Shown in pieces: positions 32,749 through 44,447 of a DNA stretch of 64,000 nucleotides. The notes beneath the pieces were generated by a model that saw nothing but the letters and a program-made list of their open reading frames with translations, did not search any database and was not told where the DNA came from. The stretch lies in NCBI GenBank assembly GCA_016185345.1, contig JACPNS010000014.1, positions 1-64,000 of the forward strand, written 5' to 3'. The DNA is from Solirubrobacterales bacterium (lineage in GTDB: Bacteria > Actinomycetota > Thermoleophilia > Solirubrobacterales > JACPNS01). Made by a program: the position numbers and the translations under genes. The stretch's first letter is position 1. The number at the start of each line of letters is the position of its first letter.

Positions 32749-35397
32749 ATGCTTCGTCTCCGCCTCTATTGCTCTCTGGCGCTCCCGATCGCGCTTGTAT
32801 TCACCGCCCTCTACGGGGTTGGCTCTGCAGGCGCAGCGCCGTCGGTGCAGGTAGGCGTGGGTTTCGCCTGTTCGACCACGGCAGTGAACGGAGTTATCTG
32901 CTGGGGCGACAACACGGACGGACAGCTCGGCAACGGAAATGTCGGCGGCTGGTCGCTTGTGCCGGTGCCGGTGACCGGTCTCGATTCCGGTGTCATTGAC
33001 CTTGCGGTCGGAAGTGGCAACGCATGTGCAGCCCTGGTCTCGGGCAATGTCCGTTGTTGGGGTGACAACTCGCAGTCCACGCTTGGACAAACTTTTGCTT
33101 CGCTCAATCGCAGTGCGGTCCCGGTCACGATTCCCGGCGTCGCTGGCGCCTCGCGGGTGACCGTGGGCGGTTTAGGATCTGCCTGCGCGGTCGTCGCGGG
33201 CGGGCAGGTGATGTGTTGGGGAAACAACCTAGGGTCGGCCCTCGGTACTGGTGCCGGTGGAAATTCGGTGGCGACGCCTGCCCCCGTGCTCGGGATAGCG
33301 TCCGGTGCGACTGAAGTCGATCACGACGGCCGCCACGGATGCGCGGTGGTAAGCGGAGCACTTCGTTGCTGGGGCTACAACGACGCGGGCGTGATCATCA
33401 ATCCGGGCGCGGTTTCCTACAACTCCTCGCAGGCCGTGGCCGGTGTCACTACTGGTGTCGTGAATGTCACGGTTGGATACGAACAGACCTGTGTGATTGT
33501 GACCGGCGGCGTCGTTCGCTGCTGGGGTGAGGGCAGCATCGGTGAGAACGGCAACGGCGCCAGCACCGATCAGGTTCCTCCGGGAGTAGTGGCGATTCCC
33601 GCGGGCGCTTCGCAGCTCTCCACGGGGAACGGCCACACGTGCGCGCTGGTCGGTGACCAGGCGCGCTGCTGGGGCTTCAACTACTACGGCCAGGTCGGCG
33701 ACCCGGCGGCCAACTACAGCTATCCCTCGCCGATCGTCCCGCTCGGGCTCGGATCCGGCGTGAACTCGATCGACACCGGAAACAACAACACCTGCGCGAT
33801 CCAGGGCGCACAGGTCAAGTGCTGGGGGCAGTATGGGCTGGGCGTCCTGGGCAACGGCGCTTCATCGGCGTCGACGACGCCCTTCACGGTTCCAGGATTC
33901 TCCGCAGCAACGCGGGTGTCCACCAGCGCAGGCCACACTTGTGCAATCGAGTCGCCGCAGCTCAGGTGCCTGGGGGCAAATTCGTATGGCCAGCTCGGTG
34001 ACGGCTCCGGTCAGCCGCAGTGGCAGGCAGTTCCCTCGACGACGCTCAACACGATCGGGACGATCGCCCGAGTCGCAACCAACGAATCCACCACTTGCGT
34101 GCGCGTGACAATCAGCGTCACCAACTCTGCTCGCTGCATCGGAAACGACTGGCTCGGCCAGCTCGGTGACGACAACGCTGGATCAACTGGCGCAAATACC
34201 GTGACCCAACCGGTCGGGATGACGTCGCTCGTCACCCAGATGACGGGTTCGGATCGCGTCTTCTGCGCCGAGCGCAACGACGGACTCTTCTGCTGGGGTT
34301 CTAACTACCAATCGCGCCTTGGTCGCGGCACGGACTCGTCGGTCGAGGATTCCTACGGCATCCCCAGCAATCCCATCGGCATGACTTCGAACATTGGATC
34401 GATCGCAGTCAGCTCAGACCATGCCTGCGCGGCCTCGATGACCAATCTGTTCTGCTGGGGAAACAACGGCTTCGGGCAGTCGACGGGAACATCTACGGCA
34501 ATTGTCACGTCGCCAACCCTGTCCCCGATCACCACTGTCTTCGGCGGCGAGGGGCAGATCGCAGTGAGCGACGGGACGACATGCGCGATCGTCTCGGGCA
34601 GCCCCAGGCGGATCCGTTGCTTTGGCGAGGGCACGAGCGGCCAACTCGGAAACGGCGCGAGCGCCAACTCCACTTCGGCCGTCACGGTGACCCAGGCGGG
34701 CGGCGTTCAACTGGCAAACCCGGCGTTCATCGATGCGGCTGAGGACACGTTCTGTGCGATCGAAAGCTCGGTCGTCAAGTGCTGGGGCAGCGGCGGTCGT
34801 GGCGAGCTGGGCACGGGTTCATTCGCGAACTCGAACGTCGCCGTCACGGTTCCCGGCACCGAGGGCGCCACCGATATCGACGGCTGGGCCGACCATTTCT
34901 GCGCAACGGTCGCGGGCGCAGTGAAATGTTGGGGGATCGGAGACCAGGGCGAGATCGGCAACATGAGCGGCTACGGAATCACCACGCCAACTCTGGCCAC
35001 AAACGTCACTGCCGCGCTGTTCCCGCCGGCGAGCCCTCTGCCTCCGGCGGCCGTACCTGAGCGCCGGAAGGCCCGTTATGAGCTCAAGCTCACCGGCAAG
35101 GTCCGTCGAAGCGGAAAGAGCATCTATGCGCCGCTGCGACTGCGCTTCAAGGTGCCGACAGGCTTCACCTCCGCTCAGTCCTGCGGCGTCAGGCCAACGA
35201 TCTCCGTTCCGACTTCAAAGAAGAAGACCGCAAAGCTCAAGGTCAAGTTCAAGCCGGCCAAGGGTTACTGCACCTACACGGGCAAAATCAAGCTTCCGAA
35301 GTCGCTTCGCGGAAAGAAGAAAAGGTTCACCGTGAAATCTGCGGCAGGCGGTGCCACTACGGCGACCACCTACAAAAAGACGCTGAAGCTCAAGTAG
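32749..35397 (+). CDS. Secreted RCC1-repeat protein with Lys-rich C-terminal domain
   Basis: About 882 residues. A signal peptide (MLRLRLYC, then a hydrophobic core to GSAGAA) directs export. The body holds 14 RCC1-like repeats, each with a CWGxNxxGQLGxG-type motif. In every repeat a Cys about 8-17 residues before the CWG Cys is kept, giving 14 Cys pairs that could form disulfides outside the cell. Fourteen blades would make two seven-bladed propellers. The last 110 residues form a basic domain (KARYELKLTGKVRR to KKTLKLK) found also in a remnant upstream. A GTG at 32719 is an alternative start. Function is unknown; RCC1 propellers bind proteins. Confidence 0.85.
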   Translation: MLRLRLYCSLALPIALVFTALYGVGSAGAAPSVQVGVGFACSTTAVNGVICWGDNTDGQLGNGNVGGWSLVPVPVTGLDSGVIDLAVGSGNACAALVSGNVRCWGDNSQSTLGQTFASLNRSAVPVTIPGVAGASRVTVGGLGSACAVVAGGQVMCWGNNLGSALGTGAGGNSVATPAPVLGIASGATEVDHDGRHGCAVVSGALRCWGYNDAGVIINPGAVSYNSSQAVAGVTTGVVNVTVGYEQTCVIVTGGVVRCWGEGSIGENGNGASTDQVPPGVVAIPAGASQLSTGNGHTCALVGDQARCWGFNYYGQVGDPAANYSYPSPIVPLGLGSGVNSIDTGNNNTCAIQGAQVKCWGQYGLGVLGNGASSASTTPFTVPGFSAATRVSTSAGHTCAIESPQLRCLGANSYGQLGDGSGQPQWQAVPSTTLNTIGTIARVATNESTTCVRVTISVTNSARCIGNDWLGQLGDDNAGSTGANTVTQPVGMTSLVTQMTGSDRVFCAERNDGLFCWGSNYQSRLGRGTDSSVEDSYGIPSNPIGMTSNIGSIAVSSDHACAASMTNLFCWGNNGFGQSTGTSTAIVTSPTLSPITTVFGGEGQIAVSDGTTCAIVSGSPRRIRCFGEGTSGQLGNGASANSTSAVTVTQAGGVQLANPAFIDAAEDTFCAIESSVVKCWGSGGRGELGTGSFANSNVAVTVPGTEGATDIDGWADHFCATVAGAVKCWGIGDQGEIGNMSGYGITTPTLATNVTAALFPPASPLPPAAVPERRKARYELKLTGKVRRSGKSIYAPLRLRFKVPTGFTSAQSCGVRPTISVPTSKKKTAKLKVKFKPAKGYCTYTGKIKLPKSLRGKKKRFTVKSAAGGATTATTYKKTLKLK

Positions 35398-36751
35398 TCG
35401 CGATCGTTGCTTCCGGCTGAGGATCGGCGTCTGGCTCGTCTAGCGGTGTCAGGTCGATCGATCGCGCGCGCATAACACCGCCCTCGCGGGGCTGGAAGGC
35501 AACCCCGCGGAACCGCCAGCGCTCGTCCTTCGCTGTCGTCGGAACGATCTCGCATCTCGTCAGCAGCACGCGCAGCACGACATCCATTTCGAGCTTCGCG
35601 AACGCGGCCCCCGCGCAACGCCGCACGCCTCCGCCGAATGGAACCCACGAGTAGGTGTCCGGCGGCGCGTCGAGGAATCGGTCGGGGTTGAAGCGAGCTG
35701 GCTCGGGGAAAAGTGAAGCGTTTCTGTGCAGGGCATTGAAATCAACGATCACGTGCATGCCGGGCGGGAGTGTCCACTCGCCCAGCTCAAAGTCCTTGAC
35801 GACGTGGCGCGCCGTGCCGACGATCACCGGACGCGTTCTCTGGACCTCCCAGAAAGTCGCCTCACGCAAGCGAGAGCCGCCTAGCTTTGCCTCCTCGACG
35901 AGGCGTTCGAGCAACGCCGGATGACGACGTAGTCGCTCAACGGCCCAGGCCAGCGAAGACGCCGTCGTCTCATGACCGGCGACGAGGATCGTGAGCAGCT
36001 CATCCGAGATTTGCTCTCGGGTCATCTCGGCGCCGTCGTCGTAGCGCGCCTGTAGTAGAAGCGCAAGAACGTCTGAGCGATCCGCAAGGTGCTCGTCGGC
36101 GCGGTGCGTGGCCACGACGCGATCGATCGCGTCGTTGTACTCCGCGCGCAGCGCATTGAAGCGCACCCAAGGGCTCCGTCGCCCCCAATTCTTTTGCAGG
36201 AATGGCGCCGCGGCCAGCATCGAGCCGAGCTTGACCATCGGCGGCACGATTCGGCGCAGGTCCTCAAACTCGTCGTCCTCGGCGCCAAAGACAGCTCGCA
36301 GGATCGCGTTGAGCGTGATCCTTGTCATCGGTTCGAGCGTGCGAAAGTCATTGCCAGCCGGCCATGTCACCAATTCGGCGAGCACCTCCTCCTCGAAGAT
36401 TCGGGTGTAGGTGCCCATGCGCTCTCCGTGAAACGGCGGAAGGATCAGTCGTCGCTCGCGCAGGTGGAGCTCTTCATCGAGTGCGAAGATCGAGCTGTCG
36501 CCGAGCATTCGCTTGAGCGGATTTGTGTCGCCGGCGTGGAGCACGTCCGGCTTCGCGGTGAACACCTGCTTGGCCAACGCTGGGTCCGAGACTCCGACCG
36601 TTTCGCCAAAGCCCGGCACATAGGCTCGGATTGTCGGGCCGCGCTTCTTGTTGCGGCGCGAGACCAGATCTGGTCTCCCGGCGAGGAACGCCAAGGAAAT
36701 CGAAACGGCCGCGAATGGAACCTTCGGAGGGAGCTGCTCCGTCTTGCTCAT
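35390..36751 (-). CDS. Cytochrome P450
   Basis: 453 residues. The I-helix oxygen-activation motif AGHETTASSLAW, an EVQRTRP ExxR-type motif, and the haem-thiolate loop FGGGVRRCAGAAFA (Cys ligand) are present. It should bind haem and oxidise a hydrophobic substrate using an external redox partner, none of which is adjacent. ATG at 36751 is chosen; the frame stays open much further upstream only because it runs antisense to acs. It ends convergently with the RCC1 gene, overlapping 8 bases. Confidence 0.95.
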   Translation of the reverse strand: MSKTEQLPPKVPFAAVSISLAFLAGRPDLVSRRNKKRGPTIRAYVPGFGETVGVSDPALAKQVFTAKPDVLHAGDTNPLKRMLGDSSIFALDEELHLRERRLILPPFHGERMGTYTRIFEEEVLAELVTWPAGNDFRTLEPMTRITLNAILRAVFGAEDDEFEDLRRIVPPMVKLGSMLAAAPFLQKNWGRRSPWVRFNALRAEYNDAIDRVVATHRADEHLADRSDVLALLLQARYDDGAEMTREQISDELLTILVAGHETTASSLAWAVERLRRHPALLERLVEEAKLGGSRLREATFWEVQRTRPVIVGTARHVVKDFELGEWTLPPGMHVIVDFNALHRNASLFPEPARFNPDRFLDAPPDTYSWVPFGGGVRRCAGAAFAKLEMDVVLRVLLTRCEIVPTTAKDERWRFRGVAFQPREGGVMRARSIDLTPLDEPDADPQPEATIATT

Positions 36752-36817
36752 GCCGAGAGTCTGCCAGAAGCGAACCCATGCAACCCCGCTGAAACCCCGC
36801 TCCCGTAGGATGGCTGA

Positions 36818-38776
<1,959 letters not shown>

Positions 38777-38782
38777 CCAGTG

Positions 38783-39592
38783 CTACTGGTCTGACTTCTC
38801 GAACTCTTCGAGCTGTGCTTTGTCCGCGTCCGCGGCCCCGGTCTCGGCGACTTCGCGCCAGGACACCGGGCGGCCGAGTTTCCAGGCCGGCGGAGTCTGC
38901 GGACCGTCGCCGATCAGCATGATCGCCAGCGCGCCGATCCAGAAGACCTGAAGAAGTGCGGCAAGCGGCGGCGCTATCGCGTTCGCGAGGCCGATCGCGA
39001 TCGCGACCGAGCCGACAAGTCGCGTCAGCAGGCCGAGCCGCATGCAGTAAACGCCGGTCATCACCCACGCGATCGCAACCAGCAGCTGGGCGAACTGGTA
39101 AATCGTGGTCGAGAATTCGATCGCGCCGGCGTTGAGGAGATCGGTCGCGGCTTGAACGGTTTGAGCAGACCCGGCGGCGAACTTGTTCGCCGCCGAGATT
39201 TGTGTGAGCGTGTAGATCGGGTACACGATCGCAGCGAAGACCGGGCCGACGATCGAAACGATCAGCGCGATCTTGGGCACTGCCTCGGAGCGCGACCGCG
39301 CCGCGAGGATCAGATGTACAAGCACGTAGGCAACGAGCAGCGAGGCGATCGCAAGGAAGAAGCTCGAGAGCACGTACGGGAGCTTGTGATCAATGATCGT
39401 CTCAAGCTTCTTCTGGTTGTCGCGGCCCGATGCATCGCGCAGCGAGAGCCAGGTCGTGAAGATGAAGCCGGAGAGCATCGCGACGGTCAGAACCGATGCG
39501 AGAGCCACCATGCGTGAGCGCGCGCTCTCGACCTCAAGCTCGTTGTCGGTCATCTGCAGGGCGCCGGGAACTGCTGTTTGTGCATTTGTCAC
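38783..39592 (-). CDS. Six-helix membrane protein, unknown
   Basis: 269 residues with about six hydrophobic segments (28-50, 75-97, 107-128, 160-182, 190-205 and 210-228), a charged N-terminus and an acidic C-terminal tail (LEEFEKSDQ). No recognised motif. It is convergent with acs (6-base gap) and divergent from the ACT-domain gene. Confidence 0.65.
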   Translation of the reverse strand: MTNAQTAVPGALQMTDNELEVESARSRMVALASVLTVAMLSGFIFTTWLSLRDASGRDNQKKLETIIDHKLPYVLSSFFLAIASLLVAYVLVHLILAARSRSEAVPKIALIVSIVGPVFAAIVYPIYTLTQISAANKFAAGSAQTVQAATDLLNAGAIEFSTTIYQFAQLLVAIAWVMTGVYCMRLGLLTRLVGSVAIAIGLANAIAPPLAALLQVFWIGALAIMLIGDGPQTPPAWKLGRPVSWREVAETGAADADKAQLEEFEKSDQ

Positions 39593-39648
39593 GCGGCGAT
39601 CCTATCCGCGCGGCCTCTATGCTGGCCAGCAAGGAGAGAGGATCAAGC

Positions 39649-40188
39649 TTGAGTACTTACGCAATTGCGGTAGTTGGACGGGATCAGCCGGGAATCGCCG
39701 CGGCAGTTGTTCGCGCGCTTTACGAGTCGCGCGCCAACATCGAGGATTCGCGCATGTCGATCCTTGGGGGGCACTTCGCGATGATGCTGGTCGTTTCGAT
39801 CGAGGTCGATGCAGGCGCCGATGGGCTGAACGCAGAGCTGGAGAAAGTTCGGTCATCGATGAATCTGGAACACGCGCTCGCCCAGCAGATCGAGGATGCC
39901 GGCAGTGATGCGCGGCCGGCGCCGACCCATGTGTTGACTGTGTATGGCGCCGACCACCCCGGGATCGTCGCGGCAGTCTGTGATGCGCTCGCGGCGCGGG
40001 CGGTCAACATCGACGACCTCGCAACGCGCGTGGTTGGCAGTACGGAAGCGCCGGTCTACACGTTGATCTGTGAGCTGACGCTGCCTGGCTCATTGGAGCC
40101 CGCGGCTCTCAGCGCCGACCTGGATGGCGTTGCCGTTGACCAGGGCGTCGAAGTCTCGCTGCGCGAACTCGATCAAGACATTCTCTAG
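39649..40188 (+). CDS. Tandem ACT-domain protein, GcvR-like
   Basis: 179 residues consisting of two ACT domains. Each begins with a GxDxPGI motif (VVGRDQPGIAAAVV at about 9, VYGADHPGIVAAVC at about 95), the ligand-binding turn of amino-acid-sensing ACT domains. Relatives include the glycine cleavage regulator GcvR. The TTG at 39649 has AGAGAGG seven bases upstream and begins the first beta strand. It lies 7 bases before def, so both are probably co-transcribed. Confidence 0.85.
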   Translation: MSTYAIAVVGRDQPGIAAAVVRALYESRANIEDSRMSILGGHFAMMLVVSIEVDAGADGLNAELEKVRSSMNLEHALAQQIEDAGSDARPAPTHVLTVYGADHPGIVAAVCDALAARAVNIDDLATRVVGSTEAPVYTLICELTLPGSLEPAALSADLDGVAVDQGVEVSLRELDQDIL

Positions 40189-40195
40189 CGGTCAC

Positions 40196-40684
40196 ATGGC
40201 TGTCCGCAAAGTTCTGTTGTACCCGGACCCGGGGTTGAAACGAGTGTGTGTGCCCGCGCCTTCGGGGAATGAGCTGTCTTTGATCGTCGATGACTTGATC
40301 GACACGATGCGGAGTTTTCCGGGGTGCGTGGGGATTGCGGCGCCGCAGATTGGCTACTTCAGTCGTGTGGCTGTGATTGATCTTTCGGAGCACAGGAAGG
40401 CACCTTTGACCGTCCACGGGTTGACCGTGCTGGTTGATCCTGTAGTCGTGTCCGGTGAGGGGAGCGAAGTTGCTCGAGAAGGGTGCCTGTCGATTCCTCA
40501 GCTGACTGCGAACGTGCGGCGGTACGTGGATGCGCGGGTGGACGCGCGTGACGGCACGCTGGACTTCGAGGGATTCGAAGCGCGCTGCGTCCTCCACGAG
40601 ATCGACCACTTGGACGGCCTGTTGTTCCTGGACCGCGTGGACTCCCTGACCCAAGACGTCTTCCCCCGCAAACAACGGAAGTAA
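40196..40684 (+). CDS. def: Peptide deformylase
   Basis: 162 residues. All three metal-site motifs are present: GIAAPQIG, EGCLSIP (Cys ligand) and HEIDHLDG (two His ligands and catalytic Glu). It removes the formyl group from nascent proteins. ATG at 40196, directly after the ACT gene. The local sequence in the first 250 bases is less GC-biased at third positions than its neighbours. Confidence 0.96.
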   Translation: MAVRKVLLYPDPGLKRVCVPAPSGNELSLIVDDLIDTMRSFPGCVGIAAPQIGYFSRVAVIDLSEHRKAPLTVHGLTVLVDPVVVSGEGSEVAREGCLSIPQLTANVRRYVDARVDARDGTLDFEGFEARCVLHEIDHLDGLLFLDRVDSLTQDVFPRKQRK

Positions 40685-40709
40685 GCCAACAAAAACAGGC
40701 TTGAAACGG

Positions 40710-41513
40710 CTACTTGCCTACGGGCCAGACTCGGTCAAGCACTTCCAGCGTCACCTTCGTAGGCGTGACCTTGGCGCTGTAGGCGCCGATCTTGTTCACG
40801 GCCTTCGGAATGAACACCCGCTTCTGCTTGAACATCGCGTCAATCCCGGCACGGGCGCAGTCTTCGGCGCTCTGCCATGCCCAGTCGGGCGAGTCGTTCT
40901 CCAATGCCGCCTGGTTCTCGCCGAAGAACTCAGTGCGCGTCGGCCCGGGGCACAGCGCGGTGAAGCTTACGCCGGTTCCCTTGAACTCCTGCGACAACCC
41001 TTGAGAGAACGAAAGCACGTAGGCCTTGGTCGCGGCGTAAACCGCCTGTCGCGGCATCGGCTGGAAGCCAGCGGTAGAGGCGACGCTCATCACCGCGCCG
41101 GCCTTGCGTTCGAGCATTCCGGGCAGCACCATGTGGGTAAGCGCGGTCAGCGCCACAACGTTCACCTCGAGCTGCTGCATCTGCGTCTCAAGCGGGTCAT
41201 CGAGGAACGCTCCATCGGTGCCGACCCCGGCGTTGTTGATCAGGATGTCCACGTGGTCGCCGCGGGCCTCGATCGAATCGATCAGCTCCTGGCGTTGCGT
41301 TGCGTCTGTGACGTCACAGGCGACGGCGATCGACCGCACGTTGTGCTTGTCCTCGAGTTCGGCGGCAAGCTCGGTCAAGCGATCGATGCGGCGCGCGGCG
41401 AGAGTCACGTTGTGTCCGCGCTCGGCCATCTGCTTGGCGAATTCGAATCCGATTCCGGCCGATGCGCCGGTGATCAGACAGGTACCTGTATCTGACGGAA
41501 TAGGGATGCTCAT
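40710..41513 (-). CDS. Short-chain dehydrogenase/reductase
   Basis: 267 residues, classical SDR. Cofactor motif TGASAGIG, NNAG, and catalytic Ser...YAATK (SVASTAG, then AVYAATKAY) are intact. The basic ARR after the second strand favours NADP(H). Substrate unknown. ATG at 41513 is preferred over a TTG three codons upstream. Convergent with def. Confidence 0.9.
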   Translation of the reverse strand: MSIPIPSDTGTCLITGASAGIGFEFAKQMAERGHNVTLAARRIDRLTELAAELEDKHNVRSIAVACDVTDATQRQELIDSIEARGDHVDILINNAGVGTDGAFLDDPLETQMQQLEVNVVALTALTHMVLPGMLERKAGAVMSVASTAGFQPMPRQAVYAATKAYVLSFSQGLSQEFKGTGVSFTALCPGPTRTEFFGENQAALENDSPDWAWQSAEDCARAGIDAMFKQKRVFIPKAVNKIGAYSAKVTPTKVTLEVLDRVWPVGK

Positions 41514-41554
41514 CGGCCCCAATCTACCTGAGCCGAAGTAGCATCGAGCGCACT

Positions 41555-41818
41555 ATGGACGAATTCAATCTCTTCGGTGACCCCGACGAACTCCAGCGCC
41601 GCATGGCCGAGTTCGCCGAACAAATGCAGAGCGGCCAGCGCGTCGCCTGGGCCGACAACGCAATCAGCCTCGCCGTTGACATGACCGTTGCAGCGATCGA
41701 CAAGATCGACGCGAGCGGATCAAGCGATGAACAGGCGATGCAGATCCGCGACGCGATGCGAATGATATTCCCGGAGGCCGTAACGCTGGTCCGGGAAGCG
41801 CGCGAAGGCCTTCAGTAG
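41555..41818 (+). CDS. Small acidic helical protein, unknown
   Basis: 87 residues, mostly helical and acidic (MDEFNLFGDPDELQRRMAEF...), with no hydrophobic segment or recognised motif. It is flanked by divergent and convergent neighbours and is the only open frame there with normal codon use. Function unknown. Confidence 0.6.
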   Translation: MDEFNLFGDPDELQRRMAEFAEQMQSGQRVAWADNAISLAVDMTVAAIDKIDASGSSDEQAMQIRDAMRMIFPEAVTLVREAREGLQ

Positions 41819-41825
41819 AACCGGT

Positions 41826-42950
41826 TCAGTAGTCGCGCGGGTACTCCGGGAGATCCCGGTCGTACTCGAGTGTGGTCTGTGACTCGACCGTTGGGTGGTC
41901 CGGGTCCCACCGGTCGTCGCCGTAACTTTCGTGCTCGTAGGCCGCGCCTGCAGCTTCGGCCTCCTTCTCGGCCTTGCCCGCGCGCATCAGCGAGCGCCAA
42001 TCGGTCGTCTTGAAGACGAAGGCCAGCGCCACGAGTCCGAACGCGGCATTGAACACCGCGAATGCAAGCTGTTGTCCCACTGAGTAGGCCGCAATCGACG
42101 CACTTGACGCGACGCCCGCAAGTGCGGTGAAAAGCAGCGCCTGTTGGACGCCGGCGCCCTGCGGTGTCAGCGGAATCAAGCTCGACGCCACCTGGACCGC
42201 AATCACCGTCAGCACGATGTCAAGCGACGAGTCGATGTTGAAGGCCTTGAGCATCAGCCAGATGCTCGCGAGACGAAAGATCAGTGCAACGAACTGGGGC
42301 GCCGCCGCGCCGCGGAAGTACAGGTCGCGCGAGCGAAGCAGGGTGATCCCCTGACGTACGTTGGCCCAGAAGTCGCGAACGCGCACCGACAGATACGCAA
42401 ACAATGCAAGCAGGAGGATCGGCATGAGTGTCACGAAGAACACCGCAAAACGTGGGTGCTGCGCAAGGAAAGACAGGTCAAAAGCATTGAGCTTTGAGAG
42501 GTCTGGGAGCTCGGGGAAGACGCCTTGTGTGAACCCGTAGCCAAGGATCAGCACTCCGAGCGCCAAGTCGAACGGCAGGTCGACCGCAAACGATGAGCCG
42601 ACGGTCGAATAGTTCGAATTCTTGACGGTGTTCTTCCCCAGATAGAGCCGCACGAACGCTCCGGCGTGCGCAGGAACGACGCTCGAGATCCCGTTTCCGG
42701 CAATCTCGGCCGCCCAGATGCTGCGCCAAGGAAAGTTCTCTGAGGGATACGCAGCGCGAAGTCCGTTGTACCAGGCGCGCGTGCGAATCGAAAGGAAAAG
42801 CGCTTGACAGACAAGCGCGCCGACGAGCGGCAAAATGTGAATTGCCGAGACGCTGTCCAGGAATTGACCAACGCCGTCAAAGAACTGAGCGAATGATCCG
42901 TCGGCCAGGGGCACGGTGATCAGGTTCGGTGTTTTGATCAAGGCAGCCAT
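41826..42950 (-). CDS. Flippase-like / LPG synthase transmembrane-region protein
   Basis: 374 residues with about eight membrane helices. The segments SVVPAHAGAFVRLYL and SSLIPLTPQGAGVQQALL, with paired Pro/Gly motifs, fit the lysylphosphatidylglycerol-synthase TM family (PF03706, UPF0104), thought to move or bind lipids. It lacks the soluble synthase domain. The C-terminus is a cytoplasmic acidic tail with Tyr/Asp clusters. ATG at 42950 starts just before the first helix. Confidence 0.8.
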   Translation of the reverse strand: MAALIKTPNLITVPLADGSFAQFFDGVGQFLDSVSAIHILPLVGALVCQALFLSIRTRAWYNGLRAAYPSENFPWRSIWAAEIAGNGISSVVPAHAGAFVRLYLGKNTVKNSNYSTVGSSFAVDLPFDLALGVLILGYGFTQGVFPELPDLSKLNAFDLSFLAQHPRFAVFFVTLMPILLLALFAYLSVRVRDFWANVRQGITLLRSRDLYFRGAAAPQFVALIFRLASIWLMLKAFNIDSSLDIVLTVIAVQVASSLIPLTPQGAGVQQALLFTALAGVASSASIAAYSVGQQLAFAVFNAAFGLVALAFVFKTTDWRSLMRAGKAEKEAEAAGAAYEHESYGDDRWDPDHPTVESQTTLEYDRDLPEYPRDY

Positions 42951-43043
42951 CGGTGCAGTCCGGCATACCGTAGGCAGCCCTGCGGTCAAGGCGCCCAACA
43001 CTCTCGCACCACCGCGCGCCAAGCGGAAGCGTAGAATTGAGTA

Positions 43044-43616
43044 ATGGAAGTCACCTCGCACTCGTTGGGAACCGTGGCCAGGGTCGTCGCATGTGCCGCG
43101 ATGTCGACCCTTTTGCTCGCGGCGTTCGCGCAGACCGCACAATCAAAAGGCGAAACCAGAGCGATTCTTGATCGACCCGTACCGGCCGACTCCAAGCCGG
43201 GGTCAACGATCGAAGTCGCCTGGAAGCTCGAATCGAAAATCCGAGATCGCTACGAGCCATTTGGCGCCGGAGAGGTCTTTTTCCGCCTCGTTGGGAACGC
43301 CGCTGGAGACGCCTCCGAGGTGGTCGTCGACGGCCGCAGGTCGTTTTCGGCGCGCGTAAGAGTGCCTTTCAGCGGGATCAAAAAGGTCGAGATCGGCATA
43401 ATCGGCGTTCGCACGGTGAGCGGAAAAGAAGGCACGCGATCGGACGCTCTCATCCCAATCGTCGGCCCATCCCTGGAACGCTCGGCCGACGGATCCGGCG
43501 GACCGGAACAAAACCGCACTGCGCTCGTAGTCGGAGCAGTCAGCGGCGCCGCGCTGCTTCTGTTTGGCGCGACCTACTACCGCCGACGCAGCTCGCCAAC
43601 CCCGACAACGCGCTGA
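43044..43616 (+). CDS. Exported protein with C-terminal membrane anchor, unknown
   Basis: 190 residues. A signal peptide (about 1-33, ending around QTAQSKG) is followed by a beta-rich extracellular domain and a C-terminal hydrophobic segment (about 160-178) with a basic YYRRRSS tail. This gives a type I membrane topology. No domain is recognised. It is divergent from the flippase-like gene and 16 bases before an SDR gene. Confidence 0.65.
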   Translation: MEVTSHSLGTVARVVACAAMSTLLLAAFAQTAQSKGETRAILDRPVPADSKPGSTIEVAWKLESKIRDRYEPFGAGEVFFRLVGNAAGDASEVVVDGRRSFSARVRVPFSGIKKVEIGIIGVRTVSGKEGTRSDALIPIVGPSLERSADGSGGPEQNRTALVVGAVSGAALLLFGATYYRRRSSPTPTTR

Positions 43617-43632
43617 CGCATAGGATTCACCC

Positions 43633-44409
43633 GTGAGCTTCACGGGGAAACGCATTCTGCTGACCGGCGCTGCCGGCGGCCTGGGGGAGATCACGGCCAA
43701 GGCGTTCGCCGAGGCCGGCGCGACCCTGATCCTCAGCAGTCGCAACAAGCAGAAGCTCAACGAGATCGCCGCTGCGCTGCCGGGCGGCCCGCACGAAGTG
43801 ATCGCCGCGGATCTCTCGCAGCCGGGCGCGCCGCAAGACATCGTCGCCCGAGCCGGAAGGATCGACATCTTCGTCGGCAATGCGGGCAGGCCTGGAGGCT
43901 GGGCGCTCGACGAAACCGAGGCCGATGAAATCAGCTCCGTAATCCTCGTGAACTTCGAGGCGCCGATCCAGATGGTCAAGGCAGTCGTTCCGCAGATGAA
44001 GGAACGAAAGGCCGGTCAGATCGTCTTGATCGCATCTCTCGCGGGAAAGTTTGCGCTGCCTGACAGCACGATGTACTCGAGCACCAAGGCTGGCCTGCGC
44101 GCGTTCGGCTGGGCGTTGCGTCCGGAACTCGCGCGCGACAACATCACGGTCTCGGTGGTGACGCCGAGCTTCATCGGTGAAGTCGGAATGTTTGCCAAGC
44201 GCAAGCGCAAGGCGCCGCCAATGGCCGGCATCGTGCCGCCAAAGACCTACACAAAGACGCTGCTCGCTGGGGTCGCCAAGGGCAAGGGCGAGATACCGAT
44301 CGCAACGCCGCAGCTGCGTGTTCTCTCTCAACTCTCAGTTCTCGCGCCGCGAATCTTCGACTTCGCATTCCGGCGTTCCGCGCCGCAGCGCAAGCCAACC
44401 GACGAGTAG
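43633..44409 (+). CDS. Short-chain dehydrogenase/reductase
   Basis: 258 residues. TGAAGGLG cofactor loop, GNAGRPGG, Ser in LIASLAGKF and YSSTK catalytic pair are present. Two basic residues (SSRNK) after strand 2 suggest NADP(H). GTG start at 43633. Substrate unknown. Confidence 0.9.
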   Translation: MSFTGKRILLTGAAGGLGEITAKAFAEAGATLILSSRNKQKLNEIAAALPGGPHEVIAADLSQPGAPQDIVARAGRIDIFVGNAGRPGGWALDETEADEISSVILVNFEAPIQMVKAVVPQMKERKAGQIVLIASLAGKFALPDSTMYSSTKAGLRAFGWALRPELARDNITVSVVTPSFIGEVGMFAKRKRKAPPMAGIVPPKTYTKTLLAGVAKGKGEIPIATPQLRVLSQLSVLAPRIFDFAFRRSAPQRKPTDE

Positions 44410-44447
44410 GCGCGGGCCGAGCCCGCTCGCTTAAGCTCTGAGGCCAA

